Source: Deltaproteobacteria bacterium (GTDB taxonomy: Bacteria > Bdellovibrionota > Bacteriovoracia > Bacteriovoracales > Bacteriovoracaceae). Taken from it: a stretch of 44,536 nucleotides of DNA. Positions 15,465 through 25,503 of the stretch are shown one piece after another. The stretch covers positions 1 through 44,536 of the forward strand of contig SBGE01000071.1 in assembly GCA_006226755.1 (NCBI GenBank). The letters run 5' to 3'. A program made the translations under genes and the position numbers. The notes beneath the pieces were generated by a model that worked only from the letters and a program-made list of their open reading frames with translations, ran no database searches and was not told the DNA's origin. Each line of letters starts with the position of its first letter. Within the stretch, counting starts at the first letter, position 1.

Positions 15465-17012
15465 TTAATTAAATTTTGCAAGCAACGAAACTAGGTTGCC
15501 TACAGATACCTTCATTACGTCAAGGATTGGAGATGGATAAATTCCAAATACAATCACTGCAATAATAAGTGGTGACATGTAAAAGATTTCACGTGCATTC
15601 ATGTCAGTGTAACTCTTGCAATCATCAAGAACTTCTCCAAAGAACATTCTCTTGAACATCCAAAGAAGATAAGCCGCACCGATTAGAAGTCCAAGTAGCG
15701 CAATTACAGTAATAGTTGTGTATTTCTGATAAATTCCAAGAAAGATCAAAGCTTCTGAAATGAATCCAGAAAGTCCAGGCAGACCCATGGATGCAAACAT
15801 CGCAATGATGAACACGATACTATACTTAGGCAACTGAGTATAAAGACCACCGTAACCCTTAGTTCCGTCAGGTCTAACAATCCATCTATGGTGAGATCTT
15901 TCATAAAGAATCCCGACCAAAAGGAACATCATCGCTGTTGAAGTTCCGTGGTTGAACATCTGAAGTACAGCACCATTCATACCTTGAACTGTCATTGCAG
16001 CAAGACCAAGCATTACAAATCCCATGTGGGATACTGAAGAGTAAGCAATAAGTTTTTTAACATCCGTTTGGGCCATGGCACAGAGTGCACCGTATACCAC
16101 GTTGATAAGACCTAGCCATGCAATCGCATCAGCAAAGTAAACTGATGCTTGAGGAAAGATAGGGAAAGCGATTCTTAGGAACCCATAAGTACCCATTTTC
16201 AAGAGAACACCGGCCAGAATAACTGAAATTGCAGTTGGGGCCTGAACGTGAGCATGCGGTAGCCACGTATGGAATGGGAACACTGGAACCTTGATAGCAA
16301 AACCGATAAACATCATCACAAAGAAGAACTTCGCAAAACTAATATCTACTCCGAAGATTCTGAGCGACAGATCAGTAAACTTACCACCTGATAGAGCTAG
16401 AATATCAAAAGTGTTTTGACCAATTGATGGGTTATCTGCGGAAACAAAATAAAGAGCAACCATACCAACAAGCATTAGTACGGATCCAAAAAAGGTATAA
16501 AGGAAAAATTTAACCGCAGCATATTCTCTGTTTTCCCCACCCCAGATACCGATAAGGAAAAACATTGGAATCAACATAACTTCCCAGTAAACGTAGAATA
16601 GGAAGAAGTCGAGCGACATAAAAACACCAAACACTGTCGACTGTAGGAATAAGAAAAGAGCAAAGTAAGCCTTCACACTTTTAGAAATTGTCCAGCTACA
16701 AAGTACACAAAGTACACACAGTAGTGATGTCAAAACAATCATCGGTAGAGAAATACCGTCTACTCCTAAAGAGTAGTTGATGTTGAACTGACTAATCCAT
16801 GGGTGAAGTACTTTGAAGTATTCTTGCATTCCCGGCGTCGTAGGATCGAACTTCATATAAAGTACAATCGACAGGGCGAAAGTAATGATCGAATTGATCA
16901 ATGCTGTGTATCTAATAACTCCCTCTTTATTCCTTGGAAGCAACAACACGACCAGAACACCAATCATTGGCATCCACAAAATCCAGTTCAACAAATTAGA
17001 ATGACCGTTCAC
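15465..17012 (-). CDS. nuoM: NADH-quinone oxidoreductase subunit M
   Basis: Central antiporter-like subunit of complex I, 515 aa. Diagnostic features are E144 in TM5 (YVYWEVMLIP), the TM7 lysine in FAIKVPVFPFHTWLP followed by HVQAPT, the TM8 lysine in LLKMGTYG, and the TM12 glutamate in LSGFISE. The start codon is GTG, seven bases after AAGGAG; there is no better upstream ATG. About 28 bases separate it from nuoL. Confidence 0.96.
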   Translation of the reverse strand: MNGHSNLLNWILWMPMIGVLVVLLLPRNKEGVIRYTALINSIITFALSIVLYMKFDPTTPGMQEYFKVLHPWISQFNINYSLGVDGISLPMIVLTSLLCVLCVLCSWTISKSVKAYFALFLFLQSTVFGVFMSLDFFLFYVYWEVMLIPMFFLIGIWGGENREYAAVKFFLYTFFGSVLMLVGMVALYFVSADNPSIGQNTFDILALSGGKFTDLSLRIFGVDISFAKFFFVMMFIGFAIKVPVFPFHTWLPHAHVQAPTAISVILAGVLLKMGTYGFLRIAFPIFPQASVYFADAIAWLGLINVVYGALCAMAQTDVKKLIAYSSVSHMGFVMLGLAAMTVQGMNGAVLQMFNHGTSTAMMFLLVGILYERSHHRWIVRPDGTKGYGGLYTQLPKYSIVFIIAMFASMGLPGLSGFISEALIFLGIYQKYTTITVIALLGLLIGAAYLLWMFKRMFFGEVLDDCKSYTDMNAREIFYMSPLIIAVIVFGIYPSPILDVMKVSVGNLVSLLAKFN

Positions 17013-17040
17013 CGGTTAACTCCTTATTAAATAATTACCT

Positions 17041-19212
17041 TTAAACCAATTTCCAAATATAACCAACCATAACAAATAGGAAGACAATGAAGTAAAACTG
17101 AATCTTCCCGTTTTGAAAGGTTCTTAAAATAACATTGAAAAATCTTACTGATGCACCAGTACCATCAACACCAATACTGTCGACGATTACGTTATCTACC
17201 CATCTCGCAATTCTATAGAAAAATCTATTAACCGCTTCCCATCCATCGATCGCGTATTTGTCGTAAACACCCATATCGAATCTGGCGAGTAGATTATTGA
17301 AAGGCAGAAGACCTCTTTGAAGAACGCCTTTCACGTAAAGATCATCAAAGTAGTACTTGTTTTGAAGCGCTCTATACCAACCGCTGAAAGTATTAACCCA
17401 ACGACCAGGATTCCAAGATCTTTTGGAATACATCATGAAAGCAATAAACCATCCTGATAGGGCAATTACGATAGACGCCCAAGCACCAATATTGTGAATC
17501 AAGTGAACATGATGAGCTTCTTCCTTACTCATTCCATGGTCTGGATCGTAGTGAGACTCTTCGAATACTCTATCTGCACCAGTATCAACACTACCAAAAG
17601 GAAGTGACTTATATGCTTTGAATTTTTCAACATGTGGTTTTTCAATAAGAGTCGCAAACCACTCTTTATGTTCTACTCCAGGAACTTTTACCCAAGCACC
17701 AAAGAAGTTACCAGAATACCAAGCGCCTAGAGTAAAGACAGTCAGGATAAGAAGGGGAACGTTTCTGTTCCAGCTCAATTTCTCAACATGAGTATGATCA
17801 TAAAGATCTTTATCTCTTGGCTCACCAAAGAAAGTCAGGAACATCATTCTGAACATATAGAAAGCTGTTAGAAGTGCTGCAGTAAATCCAAGGAATGCAG
17901 GGATCCAATAAGCTTTACTATGTGAAGCCATAACGAGTGCATCACCAAGAATTCTATCTTTAGAAACAAAACCACTAAAGAGAGGGAAGCCAGCAATGGC
18001 GAATGTACAACAAAGCATGGCCAAGAACGTGAGTGGCATTTTCTTTCTTAAACCACCCATGCGAGGCATTTCTTGAACGTGCGCATGTGTGTGGTGATCG
18101 TGAAGTGAATGAATTACAGATCCGGCAGAAAGGAACAAACAAGCTTTGAAAACAGCGTGTGTAATCAAGTGCATGAAAGCTGCGTTGTAAGCACCAACAC
18201 CAATACCGAGTACCATGTAGCCAAGCTGTGAAATGGTCGAGTAGGCCAAAACTGCTTTAATATCTGTCTGAACCAAAGCAATAGTTGCAGCACCAAAAGC
18301 AGTAATCGCACCAATATACGCTATAAAGGTAGTGATTCCACCGAGCTCCATGAGCGGATACATTCTAAGTGATAGATAAACACCAGCAGCAACCATGGTT
18401 GCTGCGTGAATCAGAGCTGAACATGGTGTTGGACCCCACATCGCATCTGGTAGCCAAACCTGTAGTGGAAACTGAGCCGACTTTCCAATCGTTCCCATGA
18501 AGATTGAAAATGCTGCGAATGTTGCCAACGGAATACCGACTGCGGTCAAACCATCAAAAGCACCACTTGAAATAGCTGCATAAATATCTGTGAATCTTAC
18601 TGAACCAACAGTGGTCCAAATCGCCAGAATACCGACCAGGAAGAAAACGTCTCCAATTCTTGTCGTCATAAAGGCTTTCATCGATGCATTTCCTGCACCT
18701 TCTTTCTCGTAATAGAAACCAATCAACGAGTAAGAACAGAAACCCATAAGTTCCCAGAAAATAAAAACAGACAGAAGGTTGTCAGAAAGAACTAGTCCCA
18801 ACATTCCAGTAGTAAAGAGAGAAAGATAAACAAAAAATCTTCCAAATCTCTTATCTTCGGCCATGTAATAGGTAGAAAAGATGTGAATTAAAAAAGCACA
18901 TCCAGCGACCATGAAAAGCATGACTGCTGACATATTATCTAGATAGATACCCATATCTACAGCAAAGTCAGAAATACCGGCTGCCTTTAGGTCAAACCAT
19001 GTAAATACTTTGTGTACATAGTAGTCTGTCGAATACTTTCCAAAAACAAAGTCTTTGAAAATTCTAAAAGAATAGAAAAGAGAGACAAACATACCAAAAC
19101 AGCTGAGAAAGACTCCCAACTTGGTCCATCGCTTAACTAGGAATACATTGACCGCAAAGGCCAAAAAAGGTCCGAGTACGATTGGTAAAATGCTTCCGAG
19201 TGTATACTCCAT
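17041..19212 (-). CDS. nuoL: NADH-quinone oxidoreductase subunit L
   Basis: Distal antiporter-like subunit, 723 aa, longer than the common 610-660 because of a loop after TM14 containing many His, Asp and Glu residues (about 535-580). Conserved residues include E154 (FWELMG), K243 (GKSAQFPLQVWLPDAM), H268 (LIHAATMVAAG), the HAVFKA lysine of the central helix, and the lysine in FSGFVSKD. The C-terminus carries the long lateral helix and final anchor. An AAGGA seven bases before the ATG supports the start. Confidence 0.96.
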   Translation of the reverse strand: MEYTLGSILPIVLGPFLAFAVNVFLVKRWTKLGVFLSCFGMFVSLFYSFRIFKDFVFGKYSTDYYVHKVFTWFDLKAAGISDFAVDMGIYLDNMSAVMLFMVAGCAFLIHIFSTYYMAEDKRFGRFFVYLSLFTTGMLGLVLSDNLLSVFIFWELMGFCSYSLIGFYYEKEGAGNASMKAFMTTRIGDVFFLVGILAIWTTVGSVRFTDIYAAISSGAFDGLTAVGIPLATFAAFSIFMGTIGKSAQFPLQVWLPDAMWGPTPCSALIHAATMVAAGVYLSLRMYPLMELGGITTFIAYIGAITAFGAATIALVQTDIKAVLAYSTISQLGYMVLGIGVGAYNAAFMHLITHAVFKACLFLSAGSVIHSLHDHHTHAHVQEMPRMGGLRKKMPLTFLAMLCCTFAIAGFPLFSGFVSKDRILGDALVMASHSKAYWIPAFLGFTAALLTAFYMFRMMFLTFFGEPRDKDLYDHTHVEKLSWNRNVPLLILTVFTLGAWYSGNFFGAWVKVPGVEHKEWFATLIEKPHVEKFKAYKSLPFGSVDTGADRVFEESHYDPDHGMSKEEAHHVHLIHNIGAWASIVIALSGWFIAFMMYSKRSWNPGRWVNTFSGWYRALQNKYYFDDLYVKGVLQRGLLPFNNLLARFDMGVYDKYAIDGWEAVNRFFYRIARWVDNVIVDSIGVDGTGASVRFFNVILRTFQNGKIQFYFIVFLFVMVGYIWKLV

Positions 19213-19223
19213 TCGGGTTTCCT

Positions 19224-19529
19224 TTATTGCAACAACTGGGTCGCATCATCAATGTGAATGCTTTCCCTGATTTGAAAAAATCTAATAACAATAGCAAGTC
19301 CAACAGCTGCTTCAGCTGCGGCAATAACTATAATGAAGAGTGACATAATGTGACCATCAAGGTTGTGGTTCACAAATCTTGTATAGGCAGCGAAATTCAA
19401 GGCTGCTGAATTTAGGATCAACTCAATCCCAAGAAGAATCGCAATAATATTTTTTCTGGCGATCATGACAGCAATGCCACATACGAACAGAGCAAATGAA
19501 ATAGCTAGATAACTTGATAGTGTAATCAT
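19224..19529 (-). CDS. nuoK: NADH-quinone oxidoreductase subunit K
   Basis: A three-helix membrane subunit, 101 aa, with both essential membrane glutamates: E36 (LLGIELILN) and E73 (AAEAAVGL). It overlaps nuoJ by four bases (ATGA) and is followed by nuoL after 11 bases. It serves as the intact reference for the residue losses in the second NuoK-like protein. Confidence 0.96.
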   Translation of the reverse strand: MITLSSYLAISFALFVCGIAVMIARKNIIAILLGIELILNSAALNFAAYTRFVNHNLDGHIMSLFIIVIAAAEAAVGLAIVIRFFQIRESIHIDDATQLLQ

Positions 19530-20062
19530 TCTTCTCTTCTCCTTGGTCTGGCGATTAGTGCCGCACCAATAAGTGCTCCGAGCAATAGAACTGATGAAAT
19601 CTCAAAAGCAAGAACATGATCGGTGATGAGTAGTTCGCCAATTTTTTCAACAGTCGTTTCATAGGGCGGTAATTCTGTTTTTGGGGTAGCTTTGTTGACA
19701 TTGGCGATGATCTTCAAAATGACCAAAGCCATAATCAATGCTGAAAAACCTGCAAGAGTAAACGTTTTCGCGTTACCCATGGGAGCCACTTTTTCAATAC
19801 CGAATTTATTGACCGACTTATTGTCATTTCCACCAGTAAGCATGATGGCAAACAACATAAGAATGACAACTCCACCGACGTAAACAACTAATTGAGTCGC
19901 GGCCAAAAAGTCAGCAGACAGTGTTACATAAAGTCCGGATACACCAATAAGTGTTGTAAGGAGATAAGTACATGCGTGCATAAGATTTGGTGCCAAAACT
20001 ACGGCCAAGGCACCACAAACTGTAAGAGCAGCAGAAGAAAGAAATAAAAAATTATCAAACAT
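19526..20062 (-). CDS. nuoJ: NADH-quinone oxidoreductase subunit J
   Basis: A five-helix membrane subunit, 178 aa. The TM3 segment LVVYVGGVVILMLFAIML contains the conserved Tyr and the glycine pair that form the pi-bulge linked to the E-channel. The C-terminal region ends in a basic tail. GGAG eight bases before the ATG supports the start. In most bacteria nuoI lies between nuoH and nuoJ; here nuoH precedes nuoJ directly. Confidence 0.95.
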   Translation of the reverse strand: MFDNFLFLSSAALTVCGALAVVLAPNLMHACTYLLTTLIGVSGLYVTLSADFLAATQLVVYVGGVVILMLFAIMLTGGNDNKSVNKFGIEKVAPMGNAKTFTLAGFSALIMALVILKIIANVNKATPKTELPPYETTVEKIGELLITDHVLAFEISSVLLLGALIGAALIARPRRREE

Positions 20063-20080
20063 CTTTATATCTCCAATATA

Positions 20081-21280
20081 TTAATGATGTCCCGCCGCTG
20101 CAGCACCTGTCTTGAAGACAAGGTTCCACATAGACTCACCATTAAAAAGGTAAATCCATACAGCAATACCAACTAAATTAAATAGAGCAATCGGAGTGAG
20201 GTATTTCCAACAAAGAGTCATAAGTTGATCAACTCTAAGTCTTGGAAGCGTCCATCTAATCCAAATCACCACATAATAAAGAAGAACTGTCTTGGTTACA
20301 AAGCCACCAATTTCCAAAAATTGTCCAATCATTCTAGCTGGAGCCATTGGAAGGCCGACTTTAGTATGAAGAAATTCTAGCGAACTCAATCCAAAAGGAA
20401 CCTGGTATCCGCCAAGATAAAGAGCTGCGGCTACACCACAAACCACGAATACCTCAACGTATTCAGCTAACGCAAAGAAAGCAAATCTCATTCCAGTAAA
20501 TTCTGTGTGGTAACCAGAAACAAGTTCTGATTCCGCTTCTGGTAGGTCAAATGGTGCTCTATTTGTTTCAGCAAGCATACCGATGAAGAAAACAACAAAG
20601 CTTATGATTGTGAATGGGTTGTGAAAAATAAACCACTGATGTGGAAGTCCACCTTGCCCGTCAACGATCGTTTGAAAGTTAAGTCCACCACCAAGCATAA
20701 CCATTGCAATGATTGAAAGAGTAACCGGGACCTCATAACTGATAATTTGTGAAGCACCTCTCATACCACCAAGCATAGACCACTTGGAGTTAGACGAATA
20801 ACCACCAAGAAAAATACCTACACCGACAAGTGATGAAACACCCAGCACGTAGAACACACCAATATTTAGGTGCGTAAGAGTAAATCCTGATGAGAATGGA
20901 AGTACTGCTAATGTTGCAAACACACCAACCATGCACAGGATTGGCGCGATAAAGAACAAATACTTGTCAGCGGCCTTTGGAAGAATATCTTCCTTCATGA
21001 TCATTTTCACACCGTCAGCAAGAAATTGAAGAAGTCCAAACGGCCCTACTCTGTTTGGACCTTGTCTCATCTGGATATCTGCAGAAATTTTTCTTTCGGC
21101 ATATGTTCCAAGACCACCAATTAGGGCCATGACGTTAACAACAACAAAAGCTGCTACAAAATAAACAACAAATGCCATCATTCCACGCGTATCAAAATTT
21201 AAAAGATACGTGAGCTTTTCATTTAGAGCTTGATAAGGAGGGGCTTCTGAGAAAAAAGAAACTACGTTATCATTCATCAT
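20081..21280 (-). CDS. nuoH: NADH-quinone oxidoreductase subunit H
   Basis: Quinone-site and E-channel subunit, 399 aa. Diagnostic segments are AERKISADIQMRQGPNRVGP (61-80), QFLADGVKMIMKED (85-98), the acidic loop AETNRAPFDLPEAE and onward to TEFTG (237-263), LAEYVEVF (271-278) and the PRLRVDQLM near the end. All acidic positions expected for a working enzyme appear to be present. Start is the first of two ATGs with a weak GGA upstream, so a one-codon-shorter form is possible. nuoA ends 13 bases upstream. Confidence 0.95.
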   Translation of the reverse strand: MMNDNVVSFFSEAPPYQALNEKLTYLLNFDTRGMMAFVVYFVAAFVVVNVMALIGGLGTYAERKISADIQMRQGPNRVGPFGLLQFLADGVKMIMKEDILPKAADKYLFFIAPILCMVGVFATLAVLPFSSGFTLTHLNIGVFYVLGVSSLVGVGIFLGGYSSNSKWSMLGGMRGASQIISYEVPVTLSIIAMVMLGGGLNFQTIVDGQGGLPHQWFIFHNPFTIISFVVFFIGMLAETNRAPFDLPEAESELVSGYHTEFTGMRFAFFALAEYVEVFVVCGVAAALYLGGYQVPFGLSSLEFLHTKVGLPMAPARMIGQFLEIGGFVTKTVLLYYVVIWIRWTLPRLRVDQLMTLCWKYLTPIALFNLVGIAVWIYLFNGESMWNLVFKTGAAAAGHH

Positions 21281-21293
21281 TCACATCCAGTAC

Positions 21294-21743
21294 TTATGCT
21301 GTTTTTCGCTCAGCCTGAGCTTGATCTCTGTCATGGTGATAAGATTCAAGGGTAAAACTCTTGACCCAATCAAGGTCACCTTTTTTCCAGCAATAAACGA
21401 TTCCTGAAACCAACACACCAATAAATAGGAGTAGGGAAGCGAGAACCAATCCACCTTGAGCAATCCCATTAAACTTCTTAAAAATCGCCGCAACAGGAAA
21501 CATCAATGCTCCTTCAACGTCGAAAATAATAAAGATCAACGAGACAACGTAAAATCGAACGTTGAAGTTTGACCAAGCTGTACCAACTGGATCTTCACCA
21601 CATTCGTACGCCTGTTCCTTAAGTTCAGATGGGTTGTGAGGTCTTAATAGTTTACCAACCAGAAGTGCTCCGACTACCATAACTATGGCAATCACCATGA
21701 GAATCACTACTGGCATGTATACATCTAGATTGTATGCCGGCAT
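21294..21743 (-). CDS. nuoA: NADH-quinone oxidoreductase subunit A
   Basis: A small three-helix membrane subunit (149 aa) at the junction with the peripheral arm. YECG with C48 and FDVE with D75 and E77 are intact. The longest frame begins at 21779, but the ATG at 21743 has GGAG eight bases upstream and gives the usual NuoA N-terminus. It is the first gene of the operon; unusually, nuoH follows rather than nuoB, so no peripheral-arm genes are present in the window. Confidence 0.95.
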   Translation of the reverse strand: MPAYNLDVYMPVVILMVIAIVMVVGALLVGKLLRPHNPSELKEQAYECGEDPVGTAWSNFNVRFYVVSLIFIIFDVEGALMFPVAAIFKKFNGIAQGGLVLASLLLFIGVLVSGIVYCWKKGDLDWVKSFTLESYHHDRDQAQAERKTA

Positions 21744-21881
21744 GAGACACGCTCCATTATAATGAAAAGTAAGCCTCACAAGATTACTCGATTTGTAACA
21801 TCATGGAAACACTTTGATATCTATTTTCTGGCCGGACAAAGGCCGACTTTAAACGTGGTTTTCTTGCGTCACTTTCTTTAA

Positions 21882-21910
21882 TTTACACATGGGTTAAACT
21901 GTCTTAGTTT
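21882..21910 (+). promoter_or_regulatory. Candidate mfd promoter in the nuoA-mfd divergent gap
   Basis: TTTACA and TAGTTT are 17 bases apart in the 192-base gap between the divergent nuoA and mfd genes. The first hexamer is good, the second weak. A start about 18 bases before the mfd ATG would still include its GGAG ribosome binding site. Nothing else clear, and no gene, is seen in this gap. Confidence 0.3.
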
Positions 21911-21935
21911 CATTCGCTACGCACCGGAGCTATCC

Positions 21936-24900
21936 ATGTTTGATACACTCAAAAATAGAATTCAAGATTGGCTATCTCAAAGCGATCACGAGCTTGAATT
22001 AAATGGAGTCAACGCTCAGCAATGGAGTTGGATTCTACGCTCATGGCTAGAAGCAACAATTACAGAAAGTGCGATCAACAAAGGCCATCAAGTTTTTGTT
22101 GCACCAACACAAGAGCTTGCCGAAAATCTTTACGCAGAGCTAAGCCAAACTGTTCCCGGTTACCAGGTTCGCTTTTACCCAGGGCTTGAAACTTCCCCTT
22201 ATGGTGGCGCAGTGTCATCGGAGGTCAATCTTTTTAAACGATTTCGGGTTTTGGAAGAACTGCATCAATCCAAAGAGCGACTTTTTATCATTACGCTTTT
22301 TGATGCGCTTCCACTCAGAGTCCCTCCAAAAGATTTCTTTACGCACAATGCGCTAAATATAGAAATCAGCGACGTTGTTTCACCATACGAGCTGGCACAA
22401 AAATTAACTGATCTTGGCTACACCTCAAGTACAAGCGTCGAAGAACCTGGAACTTTTTGTCGAAAAGGTGAAGTTTTTGACATTTTTCCACTGGCCCATA
22501 GTCCAATTCGAATTCATTACTTTGATGACATGATCGAAGAAATTTTTGAAATCGATCCAGACACTCAGCGAACGATAAGAGATCGAACCTTTCAATCGTT
22601 AAAAATTGGTGTGACTCCTGGTGCATTAATGAAAGGGGAGCTGCCTCAAAATTTAAGAACGCATCTGCCAATTCCGGGTCCACGATTCAAAGAAAAATTT
22701 GAAAACAGAAAAGAGATTTTTCAAAAAATTTCTGATGGTTACCTTTTTGAAAATTATCCAGTCTACTGTCCTCTTTTTTTCACTGAATCACTCACACTTC
22801 TAGATTATCTCGATGATTTTTCTCTTTTCTCAATTTTCCAAGAGTTGGAAGTTCAACAAAATTTTGCTTCTTTGATGGACCTCTATCAATCCGAATTCGA
22901 GATAGATAAAGAAGACATTGAAAGTGATGGTATATTGCCTGACCCTTCATTTTTGTTTGACTTGAAACTATATGAAAATCTTGATCAATATAAAATTTTA
23001 AAGATTAATGACGTAAACATTCTTCAAGACATTGAAGTTGATAAGCCGAAGATTGATTTACATCTCGAAAATGCAAAGACCTGGTTCAATAAACATATAA
23101 ATCCAGCTCTTCCAAAAGTAGAATACGTCAAAGAGTCTCTGAGTTTTATTAAAAGAGAATTTAAACATAAAGGTGATCTGATTTTCAGTGTTAAGACCGA
23201 AGCTGGTAAAAAGGAGATTGAACATCTTTTAGATATTCTTGAATTCCCTGAAGAGTTAAAGCGAAGGGTTAAGTTTGTAAAACATAGAATTGGCAGCGGC
23301 TTCTACTATGGCACAGGGCCTGTTCTTGTGCTTTCTGAAGGAGATCTCTTTGCCAACAAGCAAACAAAAGCCAAGCATGTTCGCCAGCAAGATCTTGATC
23401 TCTTTGCTGAGCAATTAGGTACTCTGAAAGAGGGCGATTTCGTCATCCATAACGATCACGGTATTGGTAAGTATATCGGAATGGAAAGTTTGAACCATGG
23501 AGGACAGGAAGCTGACTTTGTTGTTCTAGAATATACTTCACAAGATAAAGTTTACGTTCCAGTGTATAAACTCAATCTTATACAAAAGCATGCTGATTCA
23601 GGTGCAACTGTTCACATCGATTCCCTACGAACTGCCCGATTTAACAAAGTTAAGGAAAGAGCTCGTTCGGGTATCAAAAAGCTTGCAATAGATTTGCTAC
23701 GCTTACAGGCCGAAAGACAGACTGCCAAAGCATTTCAATTTTCAGAGCCTGATCATGACTTCAAAGAATTTGAACTCAGTTTTCCTTTTGATGAAACTCC
23801 TGATCAGCTAGCTGCTATTGATGATGTTTTGGCCTCAATGCAAAGACCTACACCAATGGATCATTTAGTATGTGGTGATGTTGGTTTTGGGAAAACTGAA
23901 GTTGCCATGCGAGCTGCTTATAAAGCGGTTCTTGATCACAAGCAAGTCGCGGTTTTAGTACCAACAACAGTTTTAGCTCTTCAGCATTTTTATTCCTTTA
24001 AAGAGAGATTTAAAAATTTCGCAGTCAATATAGAATTTCTCAGTCGGTTCAAATCACCCAAGGAAACTACAAAGATTAAATCTGATCTAGAGAAGGGCGA
24101 GATAGATATTGTAATTGGTACACATAAACTTCTTTCCGATAAAATCAAGTATGCAGATCTTGGTTTGGTTGTTGTTGATGAGGAACAACGTTTTGGCGTT
24201 GGACACAAAGAGAAATTGAAAGTTCTAAAGAAGTCTGTTGATTTTTTGACAATGACGGCAACCCCAATCCCACGAACTCTTCAATTAGCATTTTTAGGCC
24301 TTCGCGAACTTTCACTCATTAAAACCGCTCCACCAAAACGACAGTCTATCAAAACATACCTTATTAAAGAGGATGATCGAACCATTCAAGCTGCAATTGA
24401 TAAGGAGCTCATCCGTGGCGGCCAGGTTTTCATTGTTCACAACAAAGTTCAGGACATGGAAAATTATGTTGCTTACATAAGAGATCTTGCTCCTTCTGCC
24501 AAAATTATTTTTGCTCATGGGCAACTTCCAGAAAAGGAGTTGGAAACCAGAATGCAAAAATTCTATAACAATGAATATCAAATCCTTATTTCGACAACTA
24601 TCATTGAGTCAGGAATTGATATTCCAAACGCGAACACCATGATTATTGATCGAGCAGACACTTTCGGTCTTGCTCAACTTCACCAACTCCGAGGAAGAAT
24701 TGGTCGAAGTGACAAGAAAGCTTATGCCTATTTTGTCATCCCAAAGCATCGTTCATTAACTCAAATTGCAGAGAAAAGACTTAAGGCCCTTCAAACATAT
24801 GCTGAAGTTGGGTCGGGATTCAATATCGCCACTTGTGATCTGGAAATCAGAGGAGCTGGTGACATTCTCGGAGGTGAACAATCGGGTCATATAGAGGCCA

Positions 24901-25430
24901 TTGGTCTCGAACTTTATATGGAACTCTTAAAAGAGGCGATTGCTGAACTCAAAGGCGAAAAGAGAATTGGAAATCGTAATATTGAAATTTCTGCACCTTT
25001 TCCAAGTTATATTCCAAATGATTATATTGAAAATTCCGGTGAAAGACTTAAAACATACAAGAAGCTTTCGAACTGTACCGATATTGAATCTCTAAAAAAG
25101 ATGGAAGAGGATCTTCTTGATATCTATGGTGCTCATCCTACACCACTTAAAAATCTTTTTGCGCTACTTGAATCAAGAAATATCCTCCAAGAAACAGGGC
25201 TTTCATCTTGTAAGGTAGTAGGCACTTCTGTGATTTATCAGTTTGATAAAGGAATTCTTGACAGCGATGTTCAACTAAGAAACAAAGTTGTCGAAATTTT
25301 CTTATCTCAACCAAAAAAATATCAGTTCACCCCCGACTACAAGGTTCATTACAGCCACGGGTCAGAAGTTGACGGAGATACTCTGATAAGTCTTGCTCAA
25401 AATATTGCGGGGCAAATTCAACCATGTTAG
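21936..25430 (+). CDS. mfd: Transcription-repair coupling factor Mfd
   Basis: Mfd removes RNA polymerase stalled at lesions and recruits UvrA. The 1164-residue protein shows the family order: a UvrB-homology N-terminal region, a CarD-like RNA polymerase interaction domain (about 490-560, with GDFVIHNDHGIGKY), a RecG-like translocase with Walker A GDVGFGKTE (about 646-654), DEEQ (about 747-750) and TATPIPRTL, then RGRIGRS and the C-terminal TRCF domain. GGAG six bases before the ATG supports the start. It heads a plus-strand block that includes uvrA six kilobases downstream. Confidence 0.97.
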   Translation: MFDTLKNRIQDWLSQSDHELELNGVNAQQWSWILRSWLEATITESAINKGHQVFVAPTQELAENLYAELSQTVPGYQVRFYPGLETSPYGGAVSSEVNLFKRFRVLEELHQSKERLFIITLFDALPLRVPPKDFFTHNALNIEISDVVSPYELAQKLTDLGYTSSTSVEEPGTFCRKGEVFDIFPLAHSPIRIHYFDDMIEEIFEIDPDTQRTIRDRTFQSLKIGVTPGALMKGELPQNLRTHLPIPGPRFKEKFENRKEIFQKISDGYLFENYPVYCPLFFTESLTLLDYLDDFSLFSIFQELEVQQNFASLMDLYQSEFEIDKEDIESDGILPDPSFLFDLKLYENLDQYKILKINDVNILQDIEVDKPKIDLHLENAKTWFNKHINPALPKVEYVKESLSFIKREFKHKGDLIFSVKTEAGKKEIEHLLDILEFPEELKRRVKFVKHRIGSGFYYGTGPVLVLSEGDLFANKQTKAKHVRQQDLDLFAEQLGTLKEGDFVIHNDHGIGKYIGMESLNHGGQEADFVVLEYTSQDKVYVPVYKLNLIQKHADSGATVHIDSLRTARFNKVKERARSGIKKLAIDLLRLQAERQTAKAFQFSEPDHDFKEFELSFPFDETPDQLAAIDDVLASMQRPTPMDHLVCGDVGFGKTEVAMRAAYKAVLDHKQVAVLVPTTVLALQHFYSFKERFKNFAVNIEFLSRFKSPKETTKIKSDLEKGEIDIVIGTHKLLSDKIKYADLGLVVVDEEQRFGVGHKEKLKVLKKSVDFLTMTATPIPRTLQLAFLGLRELSLIKTAPPKRQSIKTYLIKEDDRTIQAAIDKELIRGGQVFIVHNKVQDMENYVAYIRDLAPSAKIIFAHGQLPEKELETRMQKFYNNEYQILISTTIIESGIDIPNANTMIIDRADTFGLAQLHQLRGRIGRSDKKAYAYFVIPKHRSLTQIAEKRLKALQTYAEVGSGFNIATCDLEIRGAGDILGGEQSGHIEAIGLELYMELLKEAIAELKGEKRIGNRNIEISAPFPSYIPNDYIENSGERLKTYKKLSNCTDIESLKKMEEDLLDIYGAHPTPLKNLFALLESRNILQETGLSSCKVVGTSVIYQFDKGILDSDVQLRNKVVEIFLSQPKKYQFTPDYKVHYSHGSEVDGDTLISLAQNIAGQIQPC

Positions 25431-25438
25431 CGTTTTTA

Positions 25439-25467
25439 TTAGCAACTATTTCATAATTTGTTAAAAT
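25439..25467 (+). promoter_or_regulatory. Candidate promoter of the parvulin gene
   Basis: TTAGCA and TAAAAT are separated by exactly 17 bases just after the mfd stop. A transcript would begin near 25475, about 30 bases before the parvulin start. Confidence 0.45.
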
Positions 25468-25503
25468 AGTTATAACTACGAACCATTTTTACGGGGAATG
25501 CCA

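Noticed and set aside
21756-21761. Perfect TATAAT on the minus strand upstream of nuoA
   Set aside because: Transcription from it would begin inside or after the GGAG ribosome binding site, and no -35 element lies at 16-18 bases.
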